A DNA stretch of 64,000 nucleotides from Citrobacter sp. R56 (GTDB taxonomy: Bacteria > Pseudomonadota > Gammaproteobacteria > Enterobacterales > Enterobacteriaceae): NCBI RefSeq assembly GCF_016811995.1, contig NZ_CP069159.1, forward strand, positions 1,240,001 through 1,304,000, given 5' to 3'. The position numbers were made by a program, and so were the translations under genes. Shown in pieces: positions 17,616-25,914 of this stretch (positions are counted from its first letter, which is position 1; every line of letters begins with the position of its first letter). The notes under the pieces were generated by a model. It saw only the letters and a program-made list of their open reading frames with translations, had not been told where the DNA came from and did no database searches.

Positions 17616-19249
17616 GCCTCCTCCTGCATCAGCTGGCGGTATTTCATATGGTCCTGATACATCTCGTGGAAAACCCGATATTTGCGATCGTAGTACTGCT
17701 TAATTCGGTTGGTTTGCGGGGTGACCGTTTTACCAATTCGGCTCATGGCAGACATCGCCTCAGGGAAGGTATCGAATACGCCCGCCGCGATAGTCCCCAT
17801 CATTGCGCCGCCCAGCAGCATGGCTTCACTCTCTTCCGGCAGCAGCATGGCGCAGCCGGTAGCGTTGGCATGTTCCTGAACGAAAATCGGGTTTTTCGTG
17901 CCGCCGCCGCTGGCCATAATCGTATCAATGGTGTAACCGCTTTGATTCATCGTTTCGATAATATGACGAGTCCCCAGGGCAATGGACTGGATGGTCGCCA
18001 GATACTGTAGCGCCATATCTTCTGGCGTGCGGGACAGCTTAAGCCCGGTGATGGCACCCGTGAGTGTCGGGTTTGCACGCGGTGAGCGGTTGCCGTGGAA
18101 ATAGGGGAGAATATGCATGTCGCGGGTCAGAAATGCGATATCTTCCGGCTCGCCGGCCATTTTGCGCAATAGCGCATTCAGCACTTCGTAAATGGTCTGT
18201 CCCTGCGATTTTGCCTGTGCCAGCAGGGTATCGTAGCAAGGGTGCGACTGAATAACATGGTCGATTAACGCCCCCGTCGCTGACTGCCCGCCTTCGTTGA
18301 GCCAGTATTCCGGCAGGACGGCAGAGTAGTAAGGACCCCAGACGCCGCCGATAAAACGCGGTTCTTTGGAAATTGCCATATGACCGGTGGAGGTACCGCC
18401 AATCAGCGCAACACGGCGGTCGAAATCGGCTACCTCGCCAGAAACGCCGCAGGCGCCAAGGGTGCCGAGCGTACCGGCGTGTGCGTCAATAATCGATACG
18501 CTGACCGCGGTTCCTGGAATCAGCCCCATTTCGCTGGCGGCACGCGTGGAGAGTCCATGACCGAGCGGCTCACCCATGGTTTTTACGTAGCGGCCAATTT
18601 TTTCCGCATCGTGCTCGAGCAAGTCTTCCAGCCCAATCTGGCGGAAATAGCTGGCATCCCATTTGTCCTCATGGCCCATATAGGTCCATTTGCACACCGT
18701 CGAGCACAGTGAGCGCGTGTCATCCCCGGTGGCGCGCCAGGTCAGGAAATCAGGCAGGTCAAAATAGTAGCCTGCATTCGCCCAGGTGTTGGGCATATGC
18801 TGTTTCAGCCACAGCAGTTTTGGCGTTTGCATTTCTGGCGAAATAATCCCGCCGACGTAGTCCAGCACCCGATGATGTAGCGCGTTAATTCGCTCTGCCT
18901 GAGTGATGGCGCGGTGATCCATCCATACAATAATGTTCTGCTCGCTGCGCCCGGAAGGGCTGACAGTCAGTGGCTTACCGTCTTTATCCAGCACCACCAG
19001 CGAACAGGTGGCGTCGAAGCCCAGACCTTTAACCTGAATCGGGTTGATATCTGACTGGTTAATCGCATCGCGAACCGCGTTACACACAGCCTGCCAGATG
19101 TTATCAGAGGACTGCTCAACAAAATCAGCTTGCGGGCGGTAAATCTCAATAGCCCGACTGGCCTGACCGACCATCCTGCCGTTGAGATCAAACACGCCAG
19201 CACGGGCGCTCCCGGTTCCTACATCCACACCGATAAAGTAACTTGCCAT
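17612..19249 (-). CDS. FGGY-family pentulokinase (D-ribulokinase-like)
   Basis: ATP-dependent carbohydrate kinase of the FGGY family, 545 aa. Seen features: N-terminal phosphate loop GVDVGTGSARAGVFD, catalytic region IVWMDHRA, second-domain loops LIGGTSTGH and ASGGGTKNPIF. The length and the DVGTGSARAG start fit the five-carbon (pentulose) kinase subgroup that includes D-ribulokinases rather than xylulokinase or LsrK. The expected product is a pentulose 5-phosphate such as D-ribulose 5-phosphate. ATG 19249 follows GGAG. It lies between the ABC permease gene and the SIS gene, so it probably phosphorylates the imported sugar or its derivative. Confidence 0.82.
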   Translation of the reverse strand: MASYFIGVDVGTGSARAGVFDLNGRMVGQASRAIEIYRPQADFVEQSSDNIWQAVCNAVRDAINQSDINPIQVKGLGFDATCSLVVLDKDGKPLTVSPSGRSEQNIIVWMDHRAITQAERINALHHRVLDYVGGIISPEMQTPKLLWLKQHMPNTWANAGYYFDLPDFLTWRATGDDTRSLCSTVCKWTYMGHEDKWDASYFRQIGLEDLLEHDAEKIGRYVKTMGEPLGHGLSTRAASEMGLIPGTAVSVSIIDAHAGTLGTLGACGVSGEVADFDRRVALIGGTSTGHMAISKEPRFIGGVWGPYYSAVLPEYWLNEGGQSATGALIDHVIQSHPCYDTLLAQAKSQGQTIYEVLNALLRKMAGEPEDIAFLTRDMHILPYFHGNRSPRANPTLTGAITGLKLSRTPEDMALQYLATIQSIALGTRHIIETMNQSGYTIDTIMASGGGTKNPIFVQEHANATGCAMLLPEESEAMLLGGAMMGTIAAGVFDTFPEAMSAMSRIGKTVTPQTNRIKQYYDRKYRVFHEMYQDHMKYRQLMQEEA

Positions 19250-19266
19250 AATTTTTTCTCCTGAAA

Positions 19267-20220
19267 TCAGGCTTTACGATTCTGTAATGCAATAAAGAGG
19301 ATCAGCACCGCGCCCCAGAGCGCCATTGTCAGATAGCTACTGACCCCCAGCAAGTTAAGGCCGCTTTCCAGCATTTGCAGCACAATGAGCGCCAGTACCA
19401 GGCCGATAATGCGCCCGAAACCGCCATCCGGGTTGATGCCGCCAAGTACGGAGGCAAGGATGGTGACCAGCAGGTATGATTCACCGTATCCGGCTTTTGC
19501 CGAGTTGAATTTTGCCATCATCAGAATGGCGGCAACCCAGCCGAGCAGGGCAGAAATGACGTACACGGAAATCTGCACCCGAACCGTATTTACACCGCTA
19601 TAGCGGGTCGCCTGTTCATTGGAGCCGACGAGATAAAGGCTGCGTCCCAGCGTGGTGTGCTCCAGCAGAACCCACAGCAAGATGGCTACCAGCAAAAAGA
19701 GCAACAGCGCCACAGGGATACCGGCAATCGTGGCGTTACCAAGGTATTGAATCGCAGCCGGGAACCCGGAGATGACCGTCCCGTTGGAGAGCAGAATATT
19801 AAGCCCGGAAATCAGCGTCATCGTGCCGAGCGTGGCGAGAATAGGCGAGACGCCGACCCAGGCGATCAGCGCGCCGTTCAGCGTGCCAATGGCAACCGCC
19901 ACGGCGGCACCCGCCAGCAGGGCGAGAACCAGAAAAAGTGGGTTATCCGGATGAGTGACGATCACCGCAGCCATCACCAGCGAGCAGGCGTTAGCCCCGG
20001 CGATAATCGACAGGTTAATGCCGCCGGTCAGCATAGTCATACCCATTCCCAGTGCCAGCATCCCGAGGATCGGTAACTGCGAGCCGATGGATTGGAAGTT
20101 GGCTACGCTGAAAAAGCGGCTGCCGAGCAGGGCCGAGAAGACCAGCGCCACGACAATAATAATCACGCATTGCAGACGAATGATGGCATCACCGGGTAAA
20201 AATCTGGCGAACGTTTTCAT
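19267..20220 (-). CDS. ABC sugar transporter permease (RbsC family), second subunit
   Basis: Inner-membrane permease of a ribose/AI-2 type ABC importer, 317 aa, with about nine or ten hydrophobic segments. The family motifs MLTGGINLS (segment 3) and GSNEQATRYSG are clear. The start follows GGGAGC and lies one base after the stop of the other permease gene, so the two are co-translated and probably form a heterodimer, as in LsrC/LsrD. Ligand unknown. Confidence 0.88.
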   Translation of the reverse strand: MKTFARFLPGDAIIRLQCVIIIVVALVFSALLGSRFFSVANFQSIGSQLPILGMLALGMGMTMLTGGINLSIIAGANACSLVMAAVIVTHPDNPLFLVLALLAGAAVAVAIGTLNGALIAWVGVSPILATLGTMTLISGLNILLSNGTVISGFPAAIQYLGNATIAGIPVALLLFLLVAILLWVLLEHTTLGRSLYLVGSNEQATRYSGVNTVRVQISVYVISALLGWVAAILMMAKFNSAKAGYGESYLLVTILASVLGGINPDGGFGRIIGLVLALIVLQMLESGLNLLGVSSYLTMALWGAVLILFIALQNRKA

Positions 20221-20221
20221 C

Positions 20222-21211
20222 TCAAAGCTCCCTTGCCAGTTTGCGTTTTTCGTTCCAGGCCGTGGCGCTAATGCTGACCAGAATAATGGCGCCGCTGAAA
20301 ACGGTGTGCCAGTAAGAGGAGACGCTCAGCAGCGTCAGGCCGTTTTGTAAGAAGGCCAGCAGAATAACGCCCAGCAGCGTACCGGTGAGCGTACCGCGCC
20401 CACCGCTCATGCTAGTACCACCGAGTACCACTGCCGCCAGCACCGTTAGCTCAAAGCCGATCAGAGAGTTGGGCGCGACGGATTGGGTTATCTGCGCCTG
20501 CACCACGGCGGCAACGCCCGCCAGAATGCCCATGTAGCCATACACATAGAAATGCAGCTTCAGCAGATTCAGTCCCAGTCGTGATGCCGCGTCGCGGTTG
20601 CCGCCCATGGCGTAAACCTGGCGCCCGAGGCGGGTATAGTTCATCAGCACGGCGGTAAAAATAATCACCGCTGCCAGGCACAATAGGGGCAGGGTAAGAC
20701 CGTAGTCGTAGCCGTCCGCCGCGGTGAACGAAAACCAGTTGATGCCGTTCATAAACCAGTCCGGGAAGCCGTACAGCCAGGTGCCTTTGGTGGTGTAAAC
20801 CAGCAGACCGTAGTAGACGTTCAGCGTGGCGATGGTAATGATGATCGCCGGAACGCGTAGCCAGTAGACCAGAAAACCATTGATAAGCCCGAGCAGCAGC
20901 CCGACGGCAATGGCGATAACCAGCGCCAGCGCGAAGTTGCCGCCGTGGCCGATAACCCAACTGGCCATCGCATACTGGGCTATGGCGGTCATGGCTGGAA
21001 ATGAGATGTCGATACCGCCAGAAATCAGCACCACAAACAGCCCGCAGGCGAGGATGCCGAGTATGGCGTAGCTGGTGGCAACATCCGTCAGGTTCCCCAG
21101 TGACAGAAACTCATCGGTGCTGACGCTCAGGCCGACGGCGAGGGCAACCACCAGCAGCCCCAGCCAGAATTCATGTTGCCCAATTAAACGGGAGAAACGC
21201 AGACTATTCAT
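20222..21211 (-). CDS. ABC sugar transporter permease (RbsC family), first subunit
   Basis: Inner-membrane permease, 329 aa, of the same importer. It carries VLISGGIDISF in the third segment and the cytoplasmic motif AMGGNRDAASRLG that contacts the ATPase. It overlaps the 3' end of the ATPase gene by eight bases. Two permease genes rather than one is the arrangement of the AI-2 (Lsr) and rhamnose-type systems. Confidence 0.88.
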   Translation of the reverse strand: MNSLRFSRLIGQHEFWLGLLVVALAVGLSVSTDEFLSLGNLTDVATSYAILGILACGLFVVLISGGIDISFPAMTAIAQYAMASWVIGHGGNFALALVIAIAVGLLLGLINGFLVYWLRVPAIIITIATLNVYYGLLVYTTKGTWLYGFPDWFMNGINWFSFTAADGYDYGLTLPLLCLAAVIIFTAVLMNYTRLGRQVYAMGGNRDAASRLGLNLLKLHFYVYGYMGILAGVAAVVQAQITQSVAPNSLIGFELTVLAAVVLGGTSMSGGRGTLTGTLLGVILLAFLQNGLTLLSVSSYWHTVFSGAIILVSISATAWNEKRKLAREL

Positions 21212-22712
21212 TGATTACCTCGACCACTTCAGCAATCTCCTCTTCACGACAGTGATGAGGATTAAATTCCGCCACCAGCTTGCCGCGACGCATCACCAGC
21301 ACGCGATGGCTGTTGTAATACGCTTCCGGAATTTCATCGCAAATCATCAGTACCGCCATCCCCTGTTCGGCCAGATCGCGGGCAATCTGGTAAATGCCTT
21401 CTTTGTTGGCGATATCGACGCCAACGGTGGGTGAATCAAGGATCAGAATGCGCGGATGGGTTGCTACCCATTTGGCAATAGCGATGCGCTGAGCATTACC
21501 GCCGGAAAGTGTTTTAACCGGCAGGTGCGGATCGGACACTTTAATATTCAGTTCACGGATAAGGTCGGCAACACGTTGTTGTGCTTTGCCGTGATCGAGC
21601 AGACCGCTGCGGGTATGCAGTTTGTCGAATATTGTCACGATGGTATTGTCGTAGATCGACTGTTCCATGATCAGCCCTTGCGTCAGGCGATCTTCTGAGA
21701 CATAACCGATCCCGTGTTTGATGGCATCGTGATTATTACGAAGCTGGACGGGCTGACCGTTAATACGTATTTCACCGCTTTCCGGGGGCGTCATGCCAAA
21801 CAGGCTGAGGCAAAGCTCGGTACGCCCGGCGCCAAGCAGGCCGACAATCGAGACAATCTCGCCGCTGTGCAGCGACAGATTAATGTTCTGGTATTTTCCT
21901 TGACGACTCAGGTTGCGCAGTTCCAACAACGGTTCCTGCTCAATGGCCGGTTTCTCTGGCAGCGGGCTGTAGTGGAAGCGCTGTCCGGTCATCAGGAAGG
22001 CCAGTTCGTTGCTGTCCAGCTCGCTGGCAGGGAAAGTGCCCACCAGTTTACCGTCGCGCATGACGCTAATGCGGTCTGCTACTTCCATGACTTCATCAAG
22101 ACGGTGGCTGACAAACACCACGCAGATTCCGGCGGCTTTCAGTTCATTAACCACCCGCAGCAGGCCGTTGACTTCCTGCCGGGTTAACGAGGCGGTAGGT
22201 TCATCCATGATAACCAGACGTGCGTCGGCAGCAATCGCGCGGCAAATAGCCACCAGTTGACGGTCTGCGATAGAGAGTTTTTCGACTTTTTTATCGGGAT
22301 CGATTGTCACGCCGATGCGCTTCATTGCGGCCAACGCCTGCTGCTTCATGGCACCGCGACGCACCCAGATATCGCCACCGGGCAGGTAGCGGTTTACCGC
22401 AATATTTTCCGCGACGCTAAAATTGGGAAACAATGACAAATCCTGGTAAATAACCTGAATGCCGTAATGTGAAGAAAGCTGTGGCGTCAGATGATGGAAC
22501 AATTTGCCATCGAGTAAAATCTGCGCCCCTTTTTCAGGGTGATAGACGCCAGAGATTACTTTAATGATGGTGCTCTTGCCGCAGCCGTTTTGACCCGCCA
22601 GACAGTGAACTTCGCCTTTTTTCAGCGTCAGATTCACGTTATCCAGCGCCAGCACGCCCGGGAATTGTTTGCTGATATTCTCAAGGGTGATAAATGCGGT
22701 GGTGTCTGTCAT
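21204..22712 (-). CDS. ABC sugar importer ATPase, two-domain (RbsA/LsrA family)
   Basis: Double ATPase of 502 aa that powers the importer. The first domain has Walker A GQNGCGKST, Walker B LVIMDEPTA and a degenerate signature SIADRQL. The second has a modified P-loop GLLGAGRTE, signature LSGGNAQR and Walker B ILILDSPTVGVD. This asymmetry is normal for the carbohydrate-uptake type 2 family. ATG 22712 is chosen because AGGGG lies eight bases upstream; the TTG two codons earlier is less likely. It resembles E. coli YphE in length and type but belongs to a different gene cluster. Confidence 0.9.
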   Translation of the reverse strand: MTDTTAFITLENISKQFPGVLALDNVNLTLKKGEVHCLAGQNGCGKSTIIKVISGVYHPEKGAQILLDGKLFHHLTPQLSSHYGIQVIYQDLSLFPNFSVAENIAVNRYLPGGDIWVRRGAMKQQALAAMKRIGVTIDPDKKVEKLSIADRQLVAICRAIAADARLVIMDEPTASLTRQEVNGLLRVVNELKAAGICVVFVSHRLDEVMEVADRISVMRDGKLVGTFPASELDSNELAFLMTGQRFHYSPLPEKPAIEQEPLLELRNLSRQGKYQNINLSLHSGEIVSIVGLLGAGRTELCLSLFGMTPPESGEIRINGQPVQLRNNHDAIKHGIGYVSEDRLTQGLIMEQSIYDNTIVTIFDKLHTRSGLLDHGKAQQRVADLIRELNIKVSDPHLPVKTLSGGNAQRIAIAKWVATHPRILILDSPTVGVDIANKEGIYQIARDLAEQGMAVLMICDEIPEAYYNSHRVLVMRRGKLVAEFNPHHCREEEIAEVVEVINE

Positions 22713-22767
22713 GGACAATACCCCTGCGAGCGTCCTGGTGGACGCTGAGTGTTAGTGTTGTGGATAG

Positions 22768-22787
22768 CGCCGACCAGGCGGTCGGCG
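22768..22787 (-). other. Intergenic hairpin after the binding protein gene
   Basis: A perfect eight-base-pair GC-rich stem (CGCCGACC with GGTCGGCG, four-base loop) lies in the 102-bp gap between the binding-protein and ATPase genes. There is no T-tract. Such hairpins stabilise the upstream mRNA so that binding protein is made in excess over membrane subunits. This function is inferred. Confidence 0.55.
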
Positions 22788-22814
22788 TGAGGTTCCCTGG
22801 TGTTGGCTAAGGCC

Positions 22815-23798
22815 TTAGAAACCGAGCGATTGTGCGTTGTCTTTGGTGACTTCGAGGATCTTGTTAAAGCGGATCACTTTCTTCTCCATGTCGATATCGG
22901 CTTTCCCTAAACCATCAATGCTCAGATCGGCGTTGACGTCTTTGCCCTGTAACAGTTGGTCAGCAACCGTGACCAGCGCGTAGCCCGCGTCTTTCGGATC
23001 CCACAGCAGCGCTTTTTTGATATCACCGCGCATCAGGTAAGGTGCAGCCTGTGCTGGCATGGCAATACCGACGACGGCAATCTTATCTTTGGCGCGTTTT
23101 TTCTGCACAGCCTGTCCTGCACCGATTGGCCCCAGCGAACCGAAACCAATAATGCCCTTCATCTGTGGATAGGTTTTCATCAGGTCAAGTGTCGTGGAGT
23201 AGGACTTATCGATACTCTCTGCGACCGGCAGGCGTGAGGTAACTTCGAACATCTCTGGGTATTTTTCTTTTTGATACTTAATCGCATAGTCAGCCCACGC
23301 GTTATGCAACGGCACCGTCAGCGATCCGACATAGATGGCATAACCCCCTTTACCACCCATATTTTTCGCCAGCTCATCGACGTTGGCCTGCGCGTATTTT
23401 TCACTGTCGATGGTTTCGATATCCCACTGACCAATGTGCTCGTCCGGGGATTCGTGCGTCAGGACGACGATGCCTTTCTCGCGCGCTTTTTTCAGTACCG
23501 GCTCAAGGACTTTGGCATCATTCGGTACCACGATGATCGCATTGACGTTTTTGGCGATCAAATCTTCAATCACTTTCACCTGCTGCGCCGGATCCGGCGT
23601 AGAAGGGCCGGTCTGGTAGGCGTTCACATCCAGTTTTTTTGCTGCTTCATTGACGCCGGTTTCCATCCGGTTAAACCAGGGAATACCGGTGACTTTGGCA
23701 ACCACAGCAATCTCATATTTTTCCGCCGCAAAGGACGTGCCGGACAACATGCATGCAGAAACCAGGGTTGCACTGAGTAATGCGAGTTTGAATTTCAT
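22815..23798 (-). CDS. Periplasmic sugar-binding protein of the ABC importer (LsrB/RhaS-like)
   Basis: Solute receptor, 327 aa. It starts at ATG 23798 (MKFKLALLSATLVSACML) after AGGTACAACG; a 25-residue upstream extension is not supported. It has a cleavable signal peptide ending near SFAAEKY. A Cys in VSAC would also fit a lipobox, but it sits before the end of the hydrophobic stretch, so I favour a soluble periplasmic protein. The type I fold shows paired domains (EIAVVAKVTGIPWFNRM ... QGKDVN). The pattern is closest to LsrB/RhaS, which bind AI-2 and rhamnose. It is the first gene of the operon. Confidence 0.87.
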   Translation of the reverse strand: MKFKLALLSATLVSACMLSGTSFAAEKYEIAVVAKVTGIPWFNRMETGVNEAAKKLDVNAYQTGPSTPDPAQQVKVIEDLIAKNVNAIIVVPNDAKVLEPVLKKAREKGIVVLTHESPDEHIGQWDIETIDSEKYAQANVDELAKNMGGKGGYAIYVGSLTVPLHNAWADYAIKYQKEKYPEMFEVTSRLPVAESIDKSYSTTLDLMKTYPQMKGIIGFGSLGPIGAGQAVQKKRAKDKIAVVGIAMPAQAAPYLMRGDIKKALLWDPKDAGYALVTVADQLLQGKDVNADLSIDGLGKADIDMEKKVIRFNKILEVTKDNAQSLGF

Positions 23799-23870
23799 CG
23801 TTGTACCTTTAGTAGGGGGGTAGGGCATGTCACGGCGCGAGGTTAACAACGAAGGGAAGAGGGAATGAAC

Positions 23871-23904
23871 CATAGATTTTGTAAATGTGATCTATGCCCA
23901 TTTT
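23871..23904 (-). promoter_or_regulatory. Control region of the SIS/kinase/ABC operon: dyad and CRP-like site
   Basis: Three nested signals lie 73-106 bp before the binding-protein start. CATAGAT at 23871-23877 and ATCTATG at 23890-23896 form a perfect dyad with a twelve-base spacer. AAATGTGA at 23883-23890 begins a 22-bp CRP-like site with a good left half and poor right half. TTTTGTAAAT is repeated directly at 23877 and 23902. A sugar-responsive regulator plus catabolite control is the natural reading, but no regulator gene lies in the operon. Confidence 0.45.
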
Positions 23905-24215
23905 TGTAAATACACGGATAATCCGCTGTTATTATTTAGTTAAATTCTAATGCGTTGGTATTCATTCGATTAAATTTATTGTTAATAAAACATTGAAATG
24001 AAACCGCGCATTAACAACTTATTATCATTTGACGTAAGTTAACGCGTTCATGACGCCGTTTTCGTTTCACCGTCAGAAAAGAAAGTTTCAGAATTGAGAA
24101 CTGAATCGAGACCGGAAAACGGTGCTCAACATTTTTTCGTTCAATGATATCCTCACAGCACTTTCGCCAACGACGTCATTTCCGTGGCGGTCTGGATTTT
24201 TCTCGTGGAGAGCTC

Positions 24216-24854
24216 ATGCAACGCGTTAAATGTATTGCCGTAACGTTGTTTCTCGCGGTCCTGTCGTTTGGAGCCGGAGCGCATCCCCACAGCTTTATTC
24301 GGCTGCAAACAGAGATCGTTAGTGAAAATAACCAGTTTGTGGCGTTGAAAATGCGCTGGACGATGGATGAAATCACCTCGGCCGATCTGCTTTATGACGC
24401 TGGCAATGCGAAACCCGGTGATGAAATCTGGAAAAAGCTGGCGGCGGAAGTGATGGCCAACGTACTTGGGCAGCACTACTTCACCGAGGTCTGGCATCGC
24501 GGACAAAAGGTAAAGTTTAAAAATCGCCCGACGGAATATGGTATGGAGCGTGAGGAACACCAGGCGGTGCTGACGTTCGTTTTGCCTCTGGCCCAGCCGC
24601 AACCGCTTACCGGACAGACCTATCTCATTTCCACGTTTGACCCCAGCTATTACGTGGATATGAGCTATGAAAAGGACAGCGATGCGACACTGCCGCAGAC
24701 GTTGAACAAGCAGTGTCAGATAGCGATGCACACGCCGACGCCCAATGAAGAGACTCTGAGCTTTGCCCAGTCGCTCGATAAAGAAGATGCCCCGCCAGAG
24801 GATATGAATTTGGGCCAACAGTTTGCACAGAAGGTGACGCTGACATGTCAGTAA
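24216..24854 (+). CDS. DUF1007 periplasmic protein, ZevA-like
   Basis: Exported protein of 212 aa with a clear signal peptide (MQRVKCIAVTLFLAVLSFGAGA) and a mature N-terminus beginning HPHSF, a likely metal-binding site. It belongs to DUF1007, whose members pair with NiCoT-type permeases; the Haemophilus pair ZevA/ZevB has been linked to zinc use. ATG 24216 follows GTGGAG; the in-frame upstream ATG at 24144 would bury the signal sequence. The product probably delivers or senses a divalent metal for the permease encoded next. The 340-bp gap upstream (23874-24215) holds the control region of the divergent sugar operon; I saw no Zur or NikR box. Confidence 0.78.
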   Translation: MQRVKCIAVTLFLAVLSFGAGAHPHSFIRLQTEIVSENNQFVALKMRWTMDEITSADLLYDAGNAKPGDEIWKKLAAEVMANVLGQHYFTEVWHRGQKVKFKNRPTEYGMEREEHQAVLTFVLPLAQPQPLTGQTYLISTFDPSYYVDMSYEKDSDATLPQTLNKQCQIAMHTPTPNEETLSFAQSLDKEDAPPEDMNLGQQFAQKVTLTCQ

Positions 24855-25825
24855 TGTACTCATCACGTCGTCGCCCGCGACGTTGGTGGGCGCTGTGGCC
24901 GCTGGCGCTCTTCGTATTACTGGCCGTCGGCGGCGGATATTGCTTGTGGCAGAACTGGCCGCAGGTAATGGTGAAAAGTGTTCTCTGGCAAAGAGAGGTG
25001 AACCAGCAGATAAGCCTCTTGCTGAAAGCCGTGGCGGAGAACCCGACACAGGCAGGTGGGTCGCTGTTGTTGTTTAGTTTTACCTATGGCGTGCTGCATG
25101 CGCTGGGGCCGGGGCATGGAAAAGTGGTGATCACCACCTGGCTGGCGACACATCCCTCAAAGCTGAAATCCAGTATCGGCCTGACGCTGGCCTCTTCCTT
25201 ATTACAGGGACTGGTGGCGATTGGGCTGGTGGTTGTGGTGCTAACGGTACTGCAACTGCCCGCGCGACAACTGCATATGAGCAGTTTTTGGCTGGAGAAA
25301 GGGAGTTATGCGTTGGTTGGCGTGCTGGGTATTTTGCTGTGCTGGCGGGCGTTGAAAAAATTACGCATGCTGATGCGTCGACCGAAATTTACCGCCTTCT
25401 CACCGCATCATGAGCATCATGAAAACTGTGGCTGCGGACATCAGCATTTGCCCAATCCTGAACAGATGCAGAGCGGGAATGACTGGCGCGCCCGGCTGAT
25501 GATTATTCTGTCGATGGGGATGCGTCCCTGTTCTGGCGCGATCATGGTGTTGTTGTTCAGCAAAGTGATTGGCGTCTTTAGTTGGGGAATGGCGTCGGCG
25601 CTGGCGATGGCAGCAGGCACCTCGTTAACGATAACCTCTTTGGCCCTGCTGGTGCACAGTTTTCGAACGCTAGCGGTCAGGTTGAGCGGTAACAGAACGC
25701 CGGTATTATGGCGGCAGGTTGGCTGGACAACGCTGGCATTAGCCGGTGGCGCGGTATTGATTGTTGCTGGCGTAATAATGTGGGTGAGTGCGGTGCCGGT
25801 GGGAAGGGGATTACGACCGTTTTAA
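24845..25825 (+). CDS. NiCoT/RcnA-family metal permease, ZevB-like
   Basis: Inner-membrane divalent-metal transporter of 326 aa. Signature motifs are HALGPGHGK in the first core helix region and MGMRPCSGA after the loop. The cytoplasmic loop at about residues 180-205 is rich in metal ligands (HHEHHENCGCGHQH). There are six or more hydrophobic segments. Nickel, cobalt or zinc are possible; direction is not shown by sequence. ATG 24845 has AAGG ten bases upstream and overlaps the previous gene by ten bases; ATG 24854 (TAATG) is an alternative. It ends at a REP cluster shared with convergent suhB. Confidence 0.8.
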   Translation: MSVMYSSRRRPRRWWALWPLALFVLLAVGGGYCLWQNWPQVMVKSVLWQREVNQQISLLLKAVAENPTQAGGSLLLFSFTYGVLHALGPGHGKVVITTWLATHPSKLKSSIGLTLASSLLQGLVAIGLVVVVLTVLQLPARQLHMSSFWLEKGSYALVGVLGILLCWRALKKLRMLMRRPKFTAFSPHHEHHENCGCGHQHLPNPEQMQSGNDWRARLMIILSMGMRPCSGAIMVLLFSKVIGVFSWGMASALAMAAGTSLTITSLALLVHSFRTLAVRLSGNRTPVLWRQVGWTTLALAGGAVLIVAGVIMWVSAVPVGRGLRPF

Positions 25826-25827
25826 AA

Positions 25828-25904
25828 AAGCCGGATAGTGGCTGACGCCTTATCCGGCTTACGTGAACGGTATGCATTGATGGCCGGATAAGACGTCTCC
25901 GGCA
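25828..25904. repeat. REP pair (BIME) between zevB-like gene and suhB
   Basis: Two palindromic units with GCCGGATA / TATCCGGC cores (25828-25860 and 25881-25904) in a convergent gap. They are typical enterobacterial REP sequences and probably end or protect both transcripts. Confidence 0.8.
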
Positions 25905-25914
25905 CAACAACAGA

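Noticed and set aside
17612-19249. Kinase as LsrK (AI-2 kinase)
   Set aside because: The importer resembles the Lsr system, but no lsrF, lsrG or lsrR is present and the kinase N-terminus fits the pentulose subgroup.
22815-23798. Binding protein as an orthologue of E. coli YphF
   Set aside because: Same length, but the sequence does not follow YphF as I remember it, and it is closer to LsrB/RhaS.
24153-25049. 298-aa minus-strand frame across the zevA-like gene
   Set aside because: The plus-strand gene has a signal peptide, good ribosome-binding site and coupled partner; the minus frame has none of these.
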